Positions 11,564 to 12,428 of a stretch of DNA of 12,428 nucleotides are shown here, one piece after another; position 1 is the stretch's first letter, and every line of letters begins with the position of its first letter. Under the pieces are notes generated by a model, which was not told the origin of the DNA, made no database searches, and saw only the letters and a list, made by a program, of their open reading frames with translations. The stretch is taken from positions 1 through 12,428 of the forward strand of contig JAUXAK010000011.1 of NCBI GenBank assembly GCA_030619955.1. The letters are read 5' to 3'. Source of the stretch: an archaeon. Lineage in GTDB: Archaea > Nanobdellota > Nanobdellia > Pacearchaeales > UBA284. Position numbers and translations under genes: made by a program.

Positions 11564-12428
11564 CTAAGCAAAAAGTTTGATGCTGCCTGTTCTGTAAAGT
11601 TCAACAAAGAGCAATAAATATTCTAAAATTAAAGGACCTACAATAAGTCCAATAGGACCAATAAGTGCTAATCCGCCAAGCATTCCAATTAACACTATAA
11701 TTGAACTAATCTTGCCTTTTTTCCCGACTATAAATGGCCTTACAACGTTATCAACAGTACTTATTATTATCAGTCCAAATATCATTAAAAGAATTCCATT
11801 CATATGATTTCCTGAAGCAATCATTGTCAACCCCACAGGTAACCAAACAAGCCATGGACCAACAAGGGGCAGCATAGCAAACAATACTGCAAGCAGAGTA
11901 AAGAAAAGTGGCGAAGGTGCTTTAAAAATGTAAAAGCCGATGCCTGCAGTAACACCTTGGATAATTCCAATTATTACTTGGCCGTAAATTGTTGCAAAAG
12001 TAATCTCTCTTGATCTCTTGATAAATTTTTCATTTATTTTTGATGTAAATGGAAGTATTTGTTTTAGGTAATTAATTGTCTTGTTACCTTCTTTTAAAAA
12101 ATAAAAAGTTACAAAGAATGTAATAAAAAGCTGTAAAATCATTCCTGGAATATTTGTTAAAAATTTACCAACAGAATTAACAAAAGTATTTGTTAAATAA
12201 GTAAGAGCTTGCTGGATTGATATGGTAATTTGTCTGCTTAGATCAGATGACTCAAATATTTTTACTAAAAAATTGTTAATTGTAGTAAAAATATCAAGTT
12301 TTTGAATTGTCATATAAAAACTAAAAGCTTCTTTTATTGTTATCTGAGCTATAAAAAAAGTTAAAAATGCAAGTAAAAGAATAACCACTATATAAATTAT
12401 TGCAGAGCTTAGATTTGACCGCTTTAGT
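11564..12428 (-). CDS. AI-2E family transporter-like membrane protein, 5' end outside the window
   Basis: The frame is open from the right edge to a TAG at 11564-11566, giving 287 visible residues. A GTG at 12388 could look like the start. The frame continues upstream with LKRSNLSSAIIYIVVILLL, the usual first part of an AI-2E domain (basic segment then membrane helix), so the real start probably lies beyond the window by some tens of residues. The visible part has at least six membrane helices. It carries the late family signature DNVVRPFIVGKKGKISSIIV, followed by LGGLALIGPIGLIVGPLIL. The family contains proposed autoinducer-2 exporters, but also Na+/H+ antiporters and many uncharacterised members. 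No autoinducer role can be inferred in an archaeon. It is the first visible gene of the operon with AMP phosphorylase and cca; the 59-base gap to the next gene is purine-rich with no clear promoter. Confidence 0.88.
   Translation of the reverse strand, partial: LKRSNLSSAIIYIVVILLLAFLTFFIAQITIKEAFSFYMTIQKLDIFTTINNFLVKIFESSDLSRQITISIQQALTYLTNTFVNSVGKFLTNIPGMILQLFITFFVTFYFLKEGNKTINYLKQILPFTSKINEKFIKRSREITFATIYGQVIIGIIQGVTAGIGFYIFKAPSPLFFTLLAVLFAMLPLVGPWLVWLPVGLTMIASGNHMNGILLMIFGLIIISTVDNVVRPFIVGKKGKISSIIVLIGMLGGLALIGPIGLIVGPLILEYLLLFVELYRTGSIKLFA

Noticed and set aside
12386..12388. GTG as the start of the AI-2E family protein
   Set aside because: The frame stays open to the window edge and the upstream residues fit the family's first basic segment and membrane helix, so the start is probably outside the window.

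Overview
The window reads as chromosomal DNA of an AT-rich archaeon, most likely a small-genome DPANN lineage (Woesearchaeota/Pacearchaeota-like). The evidence is an archaeal class I CCA-adding enzyme, an archaeal-type AMP phosphorylase with its extra N-terminal domain, AT-rich TATA-box-like promoter elements, very short intergenic spaces and Lys/Ile-rich proteins. The lineage call is inference. No rRNA, tRNA, CRISPR array or insertion sequence was seen. No gap between genes exceeds 182 bases.

Bases 1-1616 (minus strand) hold a deoxyribonucleotide-synthesis operon. A control region at about 1463-1523 is followed by a 12-codon leader peptide with a strong Shine-Dalgarno sequence, then nrdR (ATP-cone/zinc-ribbon repressor), an open 49-codon stretch with no usable start codon, and the N-terminal 279 residues of a class II (B12-dependent) ribonucleotide reductase, nrdJ, which runs off the left edge. 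The control region has a TATA-like box and two NrdR-box-like 16-mers whose centres are 31 bp apart. This is the layout of bacterial NrdR operators, here laid over archaeal-looking promoter and translation signals. It is the most distinctive thing in the window.

Bases 1617-4025 (minus strand) form a three-gene operon: a SAM-dependent methyltransferase, a GGDEF diguanylate cyclase overlapping it by an ATGA junction, and a Na+/Ca2+-type cation exchanger. A GGDEF enzyme with intact catalytic and inhibitory sites is unusual in an archaeon.

Bases 4108-8676 hold two divergent ion transporters: a P2-type, Ca2+-ATPase-like pump (minus strand) and a Kef-type monovalent cation:proton antiporter with an RCK domain (plus strand). 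With the exchanger, three of the ten protein genes move cations.

Bases 8678-12428 (minus strand) form an operon of an AI-2E-family membrane protein (5' end outside the window), AMP phosphorylase and the CCA-adding enzyme. It converges on the antiporter gene with one base between the two stop codons.
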